Assembly: GCA_026874595.1 (NCBI GenBank)
Contig: CM049314.1
Span: forward strand, 72,368,300 to 72,432,299
DNA: 64,000 bases
DNA from: Sipunculus nudus
Taxonomy: Eukaryota; Annelida; Sipuncula; Golfingiida; Sipunculidae
Direction: 5' to 3'
Shown here: in pieces, positions 24,955 through 52,119 of the stretch
Position numbering within the stretch: the first letter of the stretch is position 1
How the letters are laid out: every line of letters starts with the position of its first letter
Translations under genes and position numbers: made by a program
The notes under the pieces: generated by a model
Seen by the model: the letters and a program-made list of their open reading frames with translations, nothing else
Database searches by the model: none
What the model was told of the DNA's origin: nothing

Positions 24955-25036
24955 AGTCAAGCCCGCTTATTGTCATGTCGGCGGTTCGTGCATAATTTAT
25001 GATAATAACCGGAGTGTTACCTTATGCGGGCTTCAA
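24955..25036. repeat. Short inverted-repeat element
   Basis: CAGTCAAGCCCGCTTATTG at the left pairs with a right end whose reverse complement is GTTGAAGCCCGCATAAGG, giving a compact hairpin. It resembles the termini of pogo/Tc-type elements. Confidence 0.4.
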
Positions 25037-25039
25037 CAC

Positions 25040-26755
25040 CGATGTCCTTTAGAGTCATAGAAGAAGCGTTATGTCTCAAATGATATTAAAAAAAATCGTC
25101 AATCAAAAGAAAACAGAAAGTTTATGAATATTTCTTTATTGCACAACAGCATATCAAATTACGTTTATGCGCACCGGACAAATTATTTCCTGTAAGTTGT
25201 GTGCCGCATGCCGCAATAACTGACAACAATCTGACTTTCCGACAGAAAGAGACGTAGCATCTGGGTCATGAGGTCAAATGTCTGAAAATATGTGGCACAT
25301 TTTTATCGTTATGCATAGTCAAACTATTTTACTAGATCATTCATTCTCCGACTATTGCGCCTTATTTTCCGGATATCTTATTAATAACTCAAACTTCCAT
25401 GATCGTCTGTTCGGGGAGCGGGCATGGTCATGCCATTGTCAACTTTCTCAAGTTTTGCCGCGATTGAGGTTTTCGACCGGGTATCTCCTCCATTGCTCAC
25501 AAAACCTCCAGCTTTTCGTGGACCCTTAAAGGGGATTTCCAGTAGTAAGCAGCGTTTAGACCTCGTGCTTCATATCATCTCGCCGAAATGTCACTGAGGT
25601 GTAAATCGCGGTCTTTCAAAGGCCAGGTGTTCATTATGTATGATATATGAACGCAGACATCGCCCTTGTTAACGTACGAAGAAACGAAATGATCGGGATT
25701 ACCGTAGTATCTTAAGACGGTAATTAGCTAAGGGACGGGGAGTGACCCACATGCATCACTGCATGCACTTGCCTGGCGCACACCGGTGATACGCCTGACG
25801 GATTACAGGCTCTTGGCCTCGTTGATCGCCGTGTCGGCGTTTGATGTGATATTAACTGCGAACTGGTGTCACTGCCAAGGGTTCCGTGCATGACAGTAAA
25901 CGGGATTATGACAATATTCCATGATATTAAACGGTCAGATTTACCATTTTTTTATATGGTATCATATATGGTATTATATGATATCAATACATCCTCTTAC
26001 TCCTGCAGCTACCCTACACCTGACAACTAGTACACCGACGAACCTCAACCCTGTTGGCTTAGTTGCAAATGAACATATGGTAAGTGACTCTAATACTATG
26101 AATCCCATTTATCAATACATGTATTATGAATATTATCTGATAACATTTCACACGGCACTGTTTCTTGCTCAGGTTTTAATTTTGTAATATTTAAGGCACA
26201 CATTTTGTGAGATGAATAGGAGGAGGTCTCCTTAATCTCTGGAACTAACTCTTCAAAATGAATATTATATGAAGTACACTTCCAATGTAGCATCTAAAAT
26301 AAAAATTGTCAGGATGACATATTCAGTCATATAAGCTGTGATTCAATGTACACAAAATCATGCACACAACTCTGTCATATAAAATGTGTTTTTCATGGAA
26401 CTTTACATTTTATTTTTTATTATCAGACACTTGGAGAAAACGTCTTCATTACAGATTTGTAATCCCAAGTAGGAGGGACCAGGGCAAGTCTATTGTTCAA
26501 GTACAGAAGCATAAAATGAAGAGAGAGCTATATGATCGTCACGAGGGTACCGTGAACCAAAGCTTTGAGTGGTAAACTACTAGCCACAGAGGAAGTTGAG
26601 GTAGATGACGATACAATAAAGCTACACATTTACTCTTTATGTGAACACTGAAACACACTCAGACAGAACCCTTTCAACATTGTAAGGAAAAATAAGACGT
26701 GTAATTGTTGCAGACAAAACACGTATCACAAGTTACACGACCACTTGGTTTTAAT
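25040..26755. other. Intergenic stretch, no gene recognised
   Basis: Contains a somewhat GC-richer block (25560-25880) without an open frame carrying family motifs or paired splice sites. Confidence 0.4.
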
Positions 26756-26795
26756 AAATATACATTCTACTCGAATATGTCTGTAATTATTATTA

Positions 26796-26800
<5 letters not shown>

Positions 26801-26832
<32 letters not shown>

Positions 26833-26851
26833 GTATATATATATATAGAGA

Positions 26852-26895
<44 letters not shown>

Positions 26896-26930
26896 AAGAA
26901 AGATAGAGCGATAGAGAGAGAGTGAATACG
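26801..26930. repeat. (AT)n then (GA)n compound microsatellite
   Basis: An AT tract to about 26846 is followed by a GAGA-rich tract to about 26925. The hydroxyl-rich open frame across it is low complexity. Confidence 0.9.
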
Positions 26931-26949
26931 GATTAACCTGACAGGTCAA

Positions 26950-27091
26950 TGACAACCCATAGGTTGTCACAGAAAACAATTGACAACCCTTTTGACAACC
27001 CTAGATGGTTGTCAAATTGATATTTTGACAACCTGGGTTGTTGTTTTAGGTACACCCATTTGACAACCCTAAAGCTGTCGATTTGACAACC
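26950..27091. promoter_or_regulatory. Cluster of eight TGACAACC motifs upstream of gene B
   Basis: TGACAACC occurs on the plus strand at 26950, 26981, 26993, 27026, 27061 and 27084, and as GGTTGTCA at 26962 and 27007. The first pair forms the near-palindrome TGACAACCCATAGGTTGTCA. The cluster lies about 700 bp upstream of the gene B TATA box. It may be a regulatory array or a degenerate minisatellite; no known factor is assigned. Confidence 0.4.
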
Positions 27092-27767
27092 CTATGTCTC
27101 AGTGTACAAATCGAATCAGGAAAATCCGTGCAATTCGCTTTTATTCGATGCGGTGTGGACGCATTTATATGTCATTGTCCAGTATCACGTGACTAGTATG
27201 GTTACCCTTGGTGGCATATTCAGTAAAGTTAGTATTAAACATTGTGTCGGACGTTTTCTGTGTCGTGGCGTATCCGCGTCCGGTTTGATCCACTTATCCG
27301 TCATGCTTAATCCTGTCCACAATTAATGAATGGGTCATCAATCCTTATACACCCAATAAGATAATAAATCACACCCAAAGTCACACTGGACCCTGTGTGC
27401 TGGCGACCAAGATTAGATCCCGGCTTGGCTATGAGAATGGGCTGAAGTGGCCGTCCAAGGTCGGAGGTTTCCTCCGGCGTCCTCCAACTCCATACTATAT
27501 CAACATATTTTACCAGATGGGAGACCATACGGATACAGACACACATTCACACATGGAACCGTAAACATTACAGCCGCCATGGTTTCAAACAGGTCAAAAG
27601 CACAAGTAATTAATATATCTTCACGGAGGCACGTGCAGACAAAAAATATTAACTCGGAGGTATGAGAAAAATGCACGATATGCACTCACGATAAAACGGT
27701 TTAATAGGCCGCGCATTATTCACGGTTAGAAGATCGAGGCGTACCTTACCGCAAAATCAGTGGCGTG

Positions 27768-27777
27768 TATATAAAAG
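27768..27777 (+). promoter_or_regulatory. TATA box of gene B
   Basis: TATATAAAAG, followed by GG, lies 91 bp upstream of the start codon at 27859. Transcription would start near 27800. Confidence 0.65.
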
Positions 27778-27858
27778 GTGCATGAAAAATAGCTCTGCTA
27801 TTAAACACAGACGTACAGAGAGAGAACGGGCCATACTGTAGACTACTCGTCGTTCAAG

Positions 27859-44847
<16,989 letters not shown>

Positions 44848-44884
44848 ATTTCAAACAAGACATGCATAGACTGCATTCGGAAAA

Positions 44885-45438
44885 CCTCGGCCGAATCCGT
44901 TGCCTTCTAGCCTCGGATGTATACAGGGGCCACCATGGAAAGTATTCCCGCAAGGTCAAGGCCATGACAGGTCGACCACACACCTGTTGTGCGCTTTGCA
45001 AGAGAAAAACAATGTATTTTGTGTACAGATACTGCCAAACCTCACATATTCTACCTTTAAAGCCATGAGACTGATAACACTGATCCAGGAAACAGAGGTG
45101 AAAATCCCATGTCTACTGACCTGGACCGCTCGACTATACAGTTTGCCAGGAAGGCCACCCGGGTGGGCGATATATGAAGCATTTGTTATAAAATGAACTT
45201 TCTAGTTAAATTACTGTCGGAACCTGGTAACAGTTGATGTTTAGCAACATATCAAGCCCATAGCATACACATTTATTATGGCAAATAAATCTATTCTGTG
45301 TGGAAAATGTGATGTTTTCTTAGACGATTCAGTAGAAATGGCAACCCAGTGGATTTTTGGCGAACTTCTCCAAAATTGGTGGTGTATAATTGGGCCATAG
45401 ATACATTCGAGGCTAGACGCCAACGGATTCGGCCGAGG
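44885..45438. repeat. 38-bp inverted repeat flanking the gene B 3' end (44885-44922 / 45401-45438)
   Basis: CCTCGGCCGAATCCGTTG and TCTAGCCTCG.ATGTAT in the left arm recur inverted in the right arm, 35 of 38 bases matching by my count. The poly(A) signal at 45284 lies between the arms. It may be a decayed transposon terminus pair. Confidence 0.6.
45284..45289 (+). terminator. Poly(A) signal of gene B
   Basis: AATAAA, about 440 nt after the stop codon; the first clear hexamer downstream. Confidence 0.5.
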
Positions 45439-46799
45439 TGCTTCGAAAGGCATAGACTAAAGGCTAGAGCCGTGATGACAACTGGCGAACGATAAGGGAA
45501 CAATTGAGCATTTATTTTTTGCTCTGAAATCCTTAATTATGAATCAATATCCGGACCATTTTCGATGAGGTGCCAGCTATTGTATAGCCTTCCTTACCTT
45601 TTTGCAAACCTGCAAGAACTATTGTGCTGTATTAATTGTCTTACTAGTCCCTGGGAGACACCATACGTACATACATGCACACGCATACTTACAGGTAATC
45701 ATGCAAATGTTACATGCATACGGAATTACCTGAGTGTAATACCCTAGAACTCCCCTTGGGACAGGGTAAAATGCAAATATTAGTATTCCCATACATTGTT
45801 TATTATAAAATTAAATATTATTTTTATTTCAAAAGAGAAAGTTTCTTCATAGTAAATGAGGCTACACGTTTGCTTAAGTACAAAACATTCAGTCAGCGCT
45901 GTTGACATGTATATCTTGTATCCTTGTGTAATGTTACTATAAAACTCTTAACTCGATATATTTTTTTAAATCAAATTTAATTGGGAAATCGTATTTCTAC
46001 AAATGTCTTCACACTAATATATACGCTTGATTCAGGACATCCCTGCCATTTACAATATATTGTTCACGTATAACGACATTCAACTATGGAGATACAATTA
46101 GATGGAGTGAGCACTGCACCGATGTCCAGCATCAAAGGGACAACCGCGCCAGATACCGAAGTTTTATTGCTGCTGCCTATTGTGCCTTATTTGTCTCAAG
46201 TCAACTGTGACAGGTTTAAGTAAATAGGCTGTCTTGAATTGACTATGGTTAATTTTATTAATTATTATAATTGTGCATAATACTTTTGAGTTATATTTTT
46301 GTGTCGTGTTTTGATGTGTATACATTTATATTATTCAGGGTTAAGTTTTGGTCCAGGCACCTGCTGTTTGATCCACCGTCCAATGTCGTCGGCGTTTGCT
46401 TCATATCAGATATAGACGACCGAGCTGGTTCATTTCATGGCAAATCCAGCACATCGATCAATTTTGTTTGAAATTGTATGACCGAACTGTTAGTTTATGA
46501 ATGGTTAAAATATCCATTAGCAGACTAGATAATCAAACACTGAAACGTCTTGGTATATTTTAAGAACCCGCCTCTAAATAACCCACCTAACGGCGCATCG
46601 CTCTTACTGTACAGATACTTTTAAGTTACACCTTAAGCCCCCCGCGTCAACCATTTTATTGCCCAAGTGTCAGTCAGTTTCCCTCCTAATGATTCTTGAG
46701 CCTGTTACCAATGAATATACTTCAAAACACAGACAATTCCGCTAAAGCATCTGACCGTTAGGCCGTAGCATCGTTTAATTATGTCTATGGTACCGCCCG

Positions 46800-47110
46800 C
46801 GTCAAATTTAATGCCGGCATCAAAATATTTTTTTCTAATTTTCGATGAAACTTACTAATTTTGAGCTCCTGCCGCTCCGACATTTCTTCCAAGAAGATAA
46901 AATAAAACAATTTTGATAAAATTTCCTTTGTAATGTTGTGCTTTTACCTGTTAAGCGAAAACAATCTGTTGTTATCATGCTTTTTCCTGTTCATATGACA
47001 TTTTAATGGAAACATTAAAAAAAGTGAGAAAAAAATCGTCCGCCCGCATTGACTTCCGGGAAAAAGTGCCTGAGAACCAAACCCTTTTTATCTTTTGGCC
47101 TATTATATAT
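46800..47110 (+). repeat. Dispersed repeat of about 300 bp, copy 1
   Basis: Landmarks are CTTCCAAGAAGATAAAATAA, TTGTAATG.TGTGCTTTTACCT, CCGCCCGCATTGA and AAGTGCCTGAGAACCAAACC. It is the reverse complement of the copies at 48120-48370 and 58375-58680; a fragment also lies at 47695-47760. Confidence 0.6.
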
Positions 47111-47964
47111 CATATACTGTCTTTGTGAACTATTTTCTTTAGCGGCCGCAACGCGGCGCCGGTGTTGCACGCCAGTGTTCATAGCTAACGATGTGTTAAT
47201 ACGATCGGTTTCAATGAAAATATATTATCAAATCTTTAAATAATCACTTAGGATGGGTCAATTTTATTCGGGTGTAAATTTTCGTCCCACAAAGAGAATA
47301 TATTAGTGTGCTTCAATGCAAGGTCATGCTTCGTGAACGGTCAGAATAAACATGGCTGCCATCTCGGTCCATCGGTAGAGATCATGGTTTAACGAACTTC
47401 CAGTGTACAAATATCAATACCAGATTATATGATGGGGAATCCCCTGTGTAATGACCGTCGGCGGGGCCAATATGTTCCATGATCCACCGTAAGATTTTGA
47501 CACCTATGTTATCTGGTTTGTATGTTAATATTACACTTAAAAGAACTGCAAATCTCATTTATTTCGCGGATCCTTTCAAACTGTTGACTAATTCGACGCA
47601 TACATCGTTTATTGTCTTAAATTTTAACCATTGGTTGTCAATTCTGTGCCAGTACATGAGAAATAACGATATGTTATACTTTATTTACAGTAAAAAAAAA
47701 AAGTAAAAATAAAATCCGTCCGCACGCATCAACTTGCATATAACTAATTTTGTTGGCCTTATGTAACTCTTCTTAAATGAACGGGAACACAGGCACGGTT
47801 TTTTTACAGGCGAGGTCACAAGTATAATGTTACCCGTGTGACAACAGCAGTTACATTCACTTTCGACAATCGAGTAGAAAATAAAAGCCTTTGTTTAAAC
47901 GTAGCCGAACTGACTTGAAAGCCCGATACGTGGTGAATCCTAAGGAAAGTTAAATTTTGTAATT

Positions 47965-47965
<1 letters not shown>

Positions 47966-48030
<65 letters not shown>
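47966..48030. repeat. (ATT)n/(AT)n microsatellite
   Basis: A short ATT run leads into a pure AT tract. Confidence 0.95.
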
Positions 48031-48033
<3 letters not shown>

Positions 48034-48119
48034 CGCTGGGTATGCGTTGTAAACTAAAAAACAGGTCAATACATGTATAACCTCTGCTAATTATTGTAGT
48101 TTTAAATTAAAAAAAAAAA

Positions 48120-48370
48120 TATGTTTTAGGCCAACAAAAAAGGTATGGTTCTCAGACACTTTTTTCCATTAAAATATGTGCGGCCGGGCGGTTAATTAGT
48201 TTTACTTTTTTTGTGTATTTTTCGATAAAAATGTCATATTATAAGGAAAAGCAAGATAATAACATATTTTTTGGCTTCAGAGGTAAAAGCACTACATAAC
48301 AAAGGAAAGCTGATCAAAATTGTATTATTTTATCTTCTTGAAAGATGAAAATCAAATATTCCGGTTTTCG
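48120..48370 (-). repeat. Dispersed repeat of about 300 bp, copy 2 (inverted)
   Basis: Shows GGTATGGTTCTCAGACACTT, CGGCCGGGCGG, GTAAAAGCACTACATAACAA and TTATCTTCTTGAAAG, the reverse complement of copy 1. Together with copy 1 it forms a loose inverted pair about 1 kb apart. Confidence 0.6.
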
Positions 48371-49509
48371 GTTGAGAGTGGTAAGGGGATTTCCCAGCGT
48401 CACTGATGACCTATTTCTGTGCTGCCTCGTTCTTGACAGCGAGGGGACACACAGTTTTACTGATCACGTGCCGTGTATTTTGCAGAAGTGGCCTTGAACT
48501 GATATCGTACGACCATTGCAAGCTTCATGTCTAGTGCCCTGGTCTAGCATTGGTACCTGGCTTGAAATAATATTTCTCAGGCCTATCCTAGCAAAAAAAG
48601 ACCTAACGAACTTCGGCATTGGTAAGTTAAATCAAATTAATGAACTTATAAATTCACAATCCGTCATTACGTACGGTGGGGGGACAAGACAAGAATTGAA
48701 GGTCCATGTCGGACTACGTGTTAAGTATTATACGTGTATACACGTGGGTTTTACCAAATTATATCTTAAATCAGCGATATTGCCGATAATTGCAATTGGG
48801 AGATTTTTATATGTTTGGCATTAATAGTGTATTGATTTAATTATATGACTATTATAAATAATGGTAACGCCTTTTTATGGACCGTCAATTCTGGGTACTT
48901 CACAGACAGTCCTTTAATTTCTAAAAACGGGATTTAGGAAAGAGGAGGCCGGGGGGGGGGGGGGGTGCTACCCGCAAGATTATCTTGTTAAGGTATAATC
49001 AAGGTAGTTCGTACACTATTGCGCTTTTGAAATTGCGAACATGCCTGTCCTTGCACAGACGGAAATCCCAAAGTGAAGTATCAGGCGCCACCTTGCGGCG
49101 GATTTTGACACTGTTCACTCCTAGATATTTGATTGCTATGAAATTGAGCCTTTTACCTGTAAGTTTGAATTTTACTGTCAAATGCAAGGGTAACACACAA
49201 TGACAACTGCAGTAGTTGAGTAAGACCATGAGCAGTTATTCTTGTCTTCTCTGAAGATGTCACTAATTTTCCTTTTTAAGTAACATATTTTAAACATTAT
49301 CCCTAAATATGAAGCAGGCATCCATGCCATCCCAATATGCATATTACTAACAGAAAAAAACATATAACATAAACATATAACATTTATATAATTTCCAAGG
49401 CTGAACATATAATGTGCAGAAATAATATTTTTTTTTTGGTGGAGGTAACCGCCTCCATGTTTTTAATGCTGACTTATCTAATGCTTAACCTAAGTATGTA
49501 CATCTGCTG

Positions 49510-49820
49510 AGTTCCATTTCGGTTTGGTACTACTTGACAGGGCGGTAGCACTCGCTTCCTATCATTGTCGACCACAACTGCGGGTCCTGGGTGTGTAATC
49601 ATCCCCATTGCTGGGTCATATCACCAAGGAACCCCCACAAAGACGCACTCGTATGTGAGTGATACACGGCTATGGGGCGCAGCCTTCCCATAAGGCCTGC
49701 AGAGCACTCACCGAGGGTGGGCGCCGACCGTGAAAAACCTCACCGCCTTGGCTGAGATTTGAACCCATATTCTCCCGGCTTTGAGTCTATCGCTCAACCC
49801 ATGAGCCACAGAAGCCCTTA
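49510..49820 (-). repeat. tRNA-derived SINE, clearest copy
   Basis: Read on the minus strand from 49818, the head GGGCTTCTGTGGCTCATGGG resembles a pol III A-box region and GGTTCAAATCTC a B box. It continues into a body shared with 36430-36640 and 40860-41100. The head does not fold as a functional tRNA, so this is a SINE. Confidence 0.65.
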
Positions 49821-50110
49821 GAAATAATAATATTGATATAAATAAGATATTACTTTTATTGGGTCTGTACCATTATCGATCGACACTCTGTTGATCCGGT
49901 ACTCAGTTTTTTAATGCCCCTCTTCCCCCCCCCCCCGCCCCCCCAACCTCGCTCCAAATCATTTCAATGCTGCAACGCCTGAGTACGAAAAATATTCTAA
50001 TTTACCCATATATATCGACAAAGGGATATCTATCTTATAAATGTAAATTTATATAACAATTGTATCTTGCTATTAAAAAGAATACTTTTTATTCATCTTT
50101 AACTTATTTA

Positions 50111-50120
50111 TTTTTTTCAG
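50111..50120 (+). other. Probable splice acceptor before the TRIM-type start codon
   Basis: A pyrimidine tract and CAG are followed by CAAGATGG, so the coding exon probably begins at 50121 with four leader bases. The upstream exon was not identified. Confidence 0.5.
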
Positions 50121-50124
50121 CAAG

Positions 50125-51951
50125 ATGGCGTCTGTGAACAGCGTAAACCTTCTAGTTGACTGTCTGATCTGTGAGCAGGGCCGGGCGGGACGTGACCCAC
50201 GTCGGCTGGACTGTAAACACAGTTTTTGTTTCCAATGCTTGAAATCAGCGTCAGTTTTACAAAGTACAGACAGGGTACAGTGTCCTGTTTGCTGGCAAAC
50301 TACATCACTCTCCGGAAGAGGAATAACCGGACTTCCTATGGATGATAAAGTGGACACTGCAGTTAAAGTACTGGCTGGTTGTGAGGGGCTGTATCATTGT
50401 AAGGCCTGTAAAGTAAAGGGAAAAGCCTCCGGGGCGCATGTGCGTTGTGGTACATGTTACCGTAAAATGTGTGAAGAATGTGCGAAGAAACATGTGGAGA
50501 AACAACCGTTCTCTGACCATCTGATCATAAGGAACCTGTGTAAAGTCCACGTCAGTGACTATACACACGCGTGTTTAACCTGTCAGTCAGGACTGTGTCT
50601 GGACTGCATCGAGTCAGAGCTTCACGAAGGTCACAATATTATTGATCTACCGGATGTTCCTGCAAAGGCCGCTGGTGTTTTATCAACAGGAAAGGATATT
50701 ATCCAGAATAAAATACATGAGCTGGAAAATTTGATTACGGAGACCACAGACAGAGCCCTTGATAAACTGAATAAAAGAAGGAGAGAGACAGAGGAAAAGC
50801 TGGAGTTTTATCGAAAACAGCTGCAAAAATCATTGGAAGGAAAATTAAATAAACGTGACAAGACTTATCACAAGGCGGTGACTTCAGTACTAGAAAAACA
50901 AAACCAGGCTTGTTCGGGGGCGGTTAACGTTGTCAATGAAATAGACAACCTGTCACGTGACAGCAAGATGAATATCATTAGTAACCTGTCAATGAAAACA
51001 TCTGAAATGTACAAAGCACTTAATGCCCTCACTTCTGCACTCAGTATGCCTTTGACCTGCCCGGAGCTGGGGGACGACATCTGTACGACTAAAGAAGATA
51101 CCGACAGAGGAGATTTTCAATTTAAGTGTACTATTGGTGAGATTATTTTGGGAAGTCAAGTAGACTTGAAATCAAAACCGAATAAACAAGTAACACTGAA
51201 ATCTCTAGGCGGTCAAGATATTAGGTATCCTTACTGGATAAAGCAGGGACCGGACTCGACTGTGATTGTTGGTGAAACATGTAAGACCCGGGCCACAAGG
51301 ATTAACATGAACGGGGAGGTCGTGGAGACATACAAGGCCGCAGACAATCATAACGTTAGGGGTGTAGCCGTCTGTAACAGCACTGTCTACGTTCTCTCAG
51401 AGAGCGGTAAGGCTGTAGCAGCCCATACCGGAGGTCAGGTACACGTCATCAACCTGCGGCCACAGGTACAGGATCCTTGGGGCATGGATACAGACGGTGA
51501 GAGTCTCCTGATTGTTGATCAATACAAAAAGTTACTCAGGTACTCCTACCAAGGTGAGTTGTTACAACAGTTTGACTCACCTGATATATGGTATGTTTCA
51601 TGCGCTGTACATCCAGACATCGGCCCGGTGTACCTGGTCAAAGATTATACAGACAAGTTGGTTCATGTGCTCAGACAGGACGGGGGGCGGATCAGGTCGC
51701 TCGGTGGGCGTGGTCAGGGTGATGGACAGTTTAAATCTCCGCATGGGACAACAATGCTGCCTAACGGGAACATCCTTGTAGCTGACTTCAGCCTTGACAG
51801 AGTGTCAGAGTTTACGTTTGACGGCGTCTTTATCCGCCACCTACTGACCACAGAAGACGGGTTGTCAGAGCCCTATATTCTTTGTTTTTCTCGTCCCTAC
51901 CTCTGGGTGGGTTGTTATAGAAGTTTACATTTATATAAATATCCAGAATAA
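50125..51951 (+). CDS. TRIM-type RING/B-box/coiled-coil/NHL protein, 608 aa, single coding exon
   Basis: Domains in order: RING finger with Cys13, Cys16, Cys30, His32, Cys35, Cys38, Cys53 and Cys56 (CLIC .. CKHSFC .. CPVC); a first B-box from about 91 to 132 (CKAC .. CGTC .. CEEC); a second B-box from about 139 to 170 (CKVH .. CLTC .. CLDC .. H..H); a charged coiled coil from about 180 to 300; and a C-terminal NHL-type beta-propeller from about 360 to 608, clearest at GQFKSPHGTTMLPNGNILVAD. Family role: RING E3 ubiquitin ligases, cytosolic, often with innate-immune or RNA-related roles; the target is unknown. The coding part is uninterrupted. A TTTTTTTCAG acceptor ends at 50120, 4 nt before the ATG, suggesting 5' untranslated exons upstream. 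All zinc ligands are intact. It resembles TRIM2/3/32/45/56/71-type proteins; no orthology is claimed. Confidence 0.92.
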   Translation: MASVNSVNLLVDCLICEQGRAGRDPRRLDCKHSFCFQCLKSASVLQSTDRVQCPVCWQTTSLSGRGITGLPMDDKVDTAVKVLAGCEGLYHCKACKVKGKASGAHVRCGTCYRKMCEECAKKHVEKQPFSDHLIIRNLCKVHVSDYTHACLTCQSGLCLDCIESELHEGHNIIDLPDVPAKAAGVLSTGKDIIQNKIHELENLITETTDRALDKLNKRRRETEEKLEFYRKQLQKSLEGKLNKRDKTYHKAVTSVLEKQNQACSGAVNVVNEIDNLSRDSKMNIISNLSMKTSEMYKALNALTSALSMPLTCPELGDDICTTKEDTDRGDFQFKCTIGEIILGSQVDLKSKPNKQVTLKSLGGQDIRYPYWIKQGPDSTVIVGETCKTRATRINMNGEVVETYKAADNHNVRGVAVCNSTVYVLSESGKAVAAHTGGQVHVINLRPQVQDPWGMDTDGESLLIVDQYKKLLRYSYQGELLQQFDSPDIWYVSCAVHPDIGPVYLVKDYTDKLVHVLRQDGGRIRSLGGRGQGDGQFKSPHGTTMLPNGNILVADFSLDRVSEFTFDGVFIRHLLTTEDGLSEPYILCFSRPYLWVGCYRSLHLYKYPE

Positions 51952-52112
51952 ATTAACAAGATTCTTATGGCCCGACGTCAACTTGCACTTTTAAACTTCT
52001 CCCTGTCATCAAAAATACCTGAACATATTATAGATTTCCTGTCTCACCTTTTATATTTGGTGAAAAATAATTGTTTAAATTAAAAACAAAATCATAATGT
52101 AAAGAAAGGAAG

Positions 52113-52118
52113 AATAAA
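52113..52118 (+). terminator. Candidate poly(A) signal of the TRIM-type gene
   Basis: AATAAA, about 160 nt after the stop. Another AATAAA overlaps the stop codon at 51948. Confidence 0.4.
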
Positions 52119-52119
52119 A

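Larger units (their letters stand above)
45440..49490. other. Intergenic stretch between gene B and the TRIM-type gene
   Basis: Holds copies of a dispersed repeat of about 300 bp at 46800-47100 and 48120-48370, an (ATT)n/(AT)n tract at about 47966-48030, and a G-run near 48953. No open frame shows a family motif or paired splice sites. Confidence 0.45.

Noticed and set aside
26767-26979. Low-complexity Ser/Leu/Ile/Tyr frame
   Set aside because: Translation of an (AT)n(GA)n microsatellite.
49740-49820. tRNA gene on the minus strand
   Set aside because: A-box-like and B-box-like sequences are present but the stems do not pair; it is the head of a SINE with two other copies in the window.
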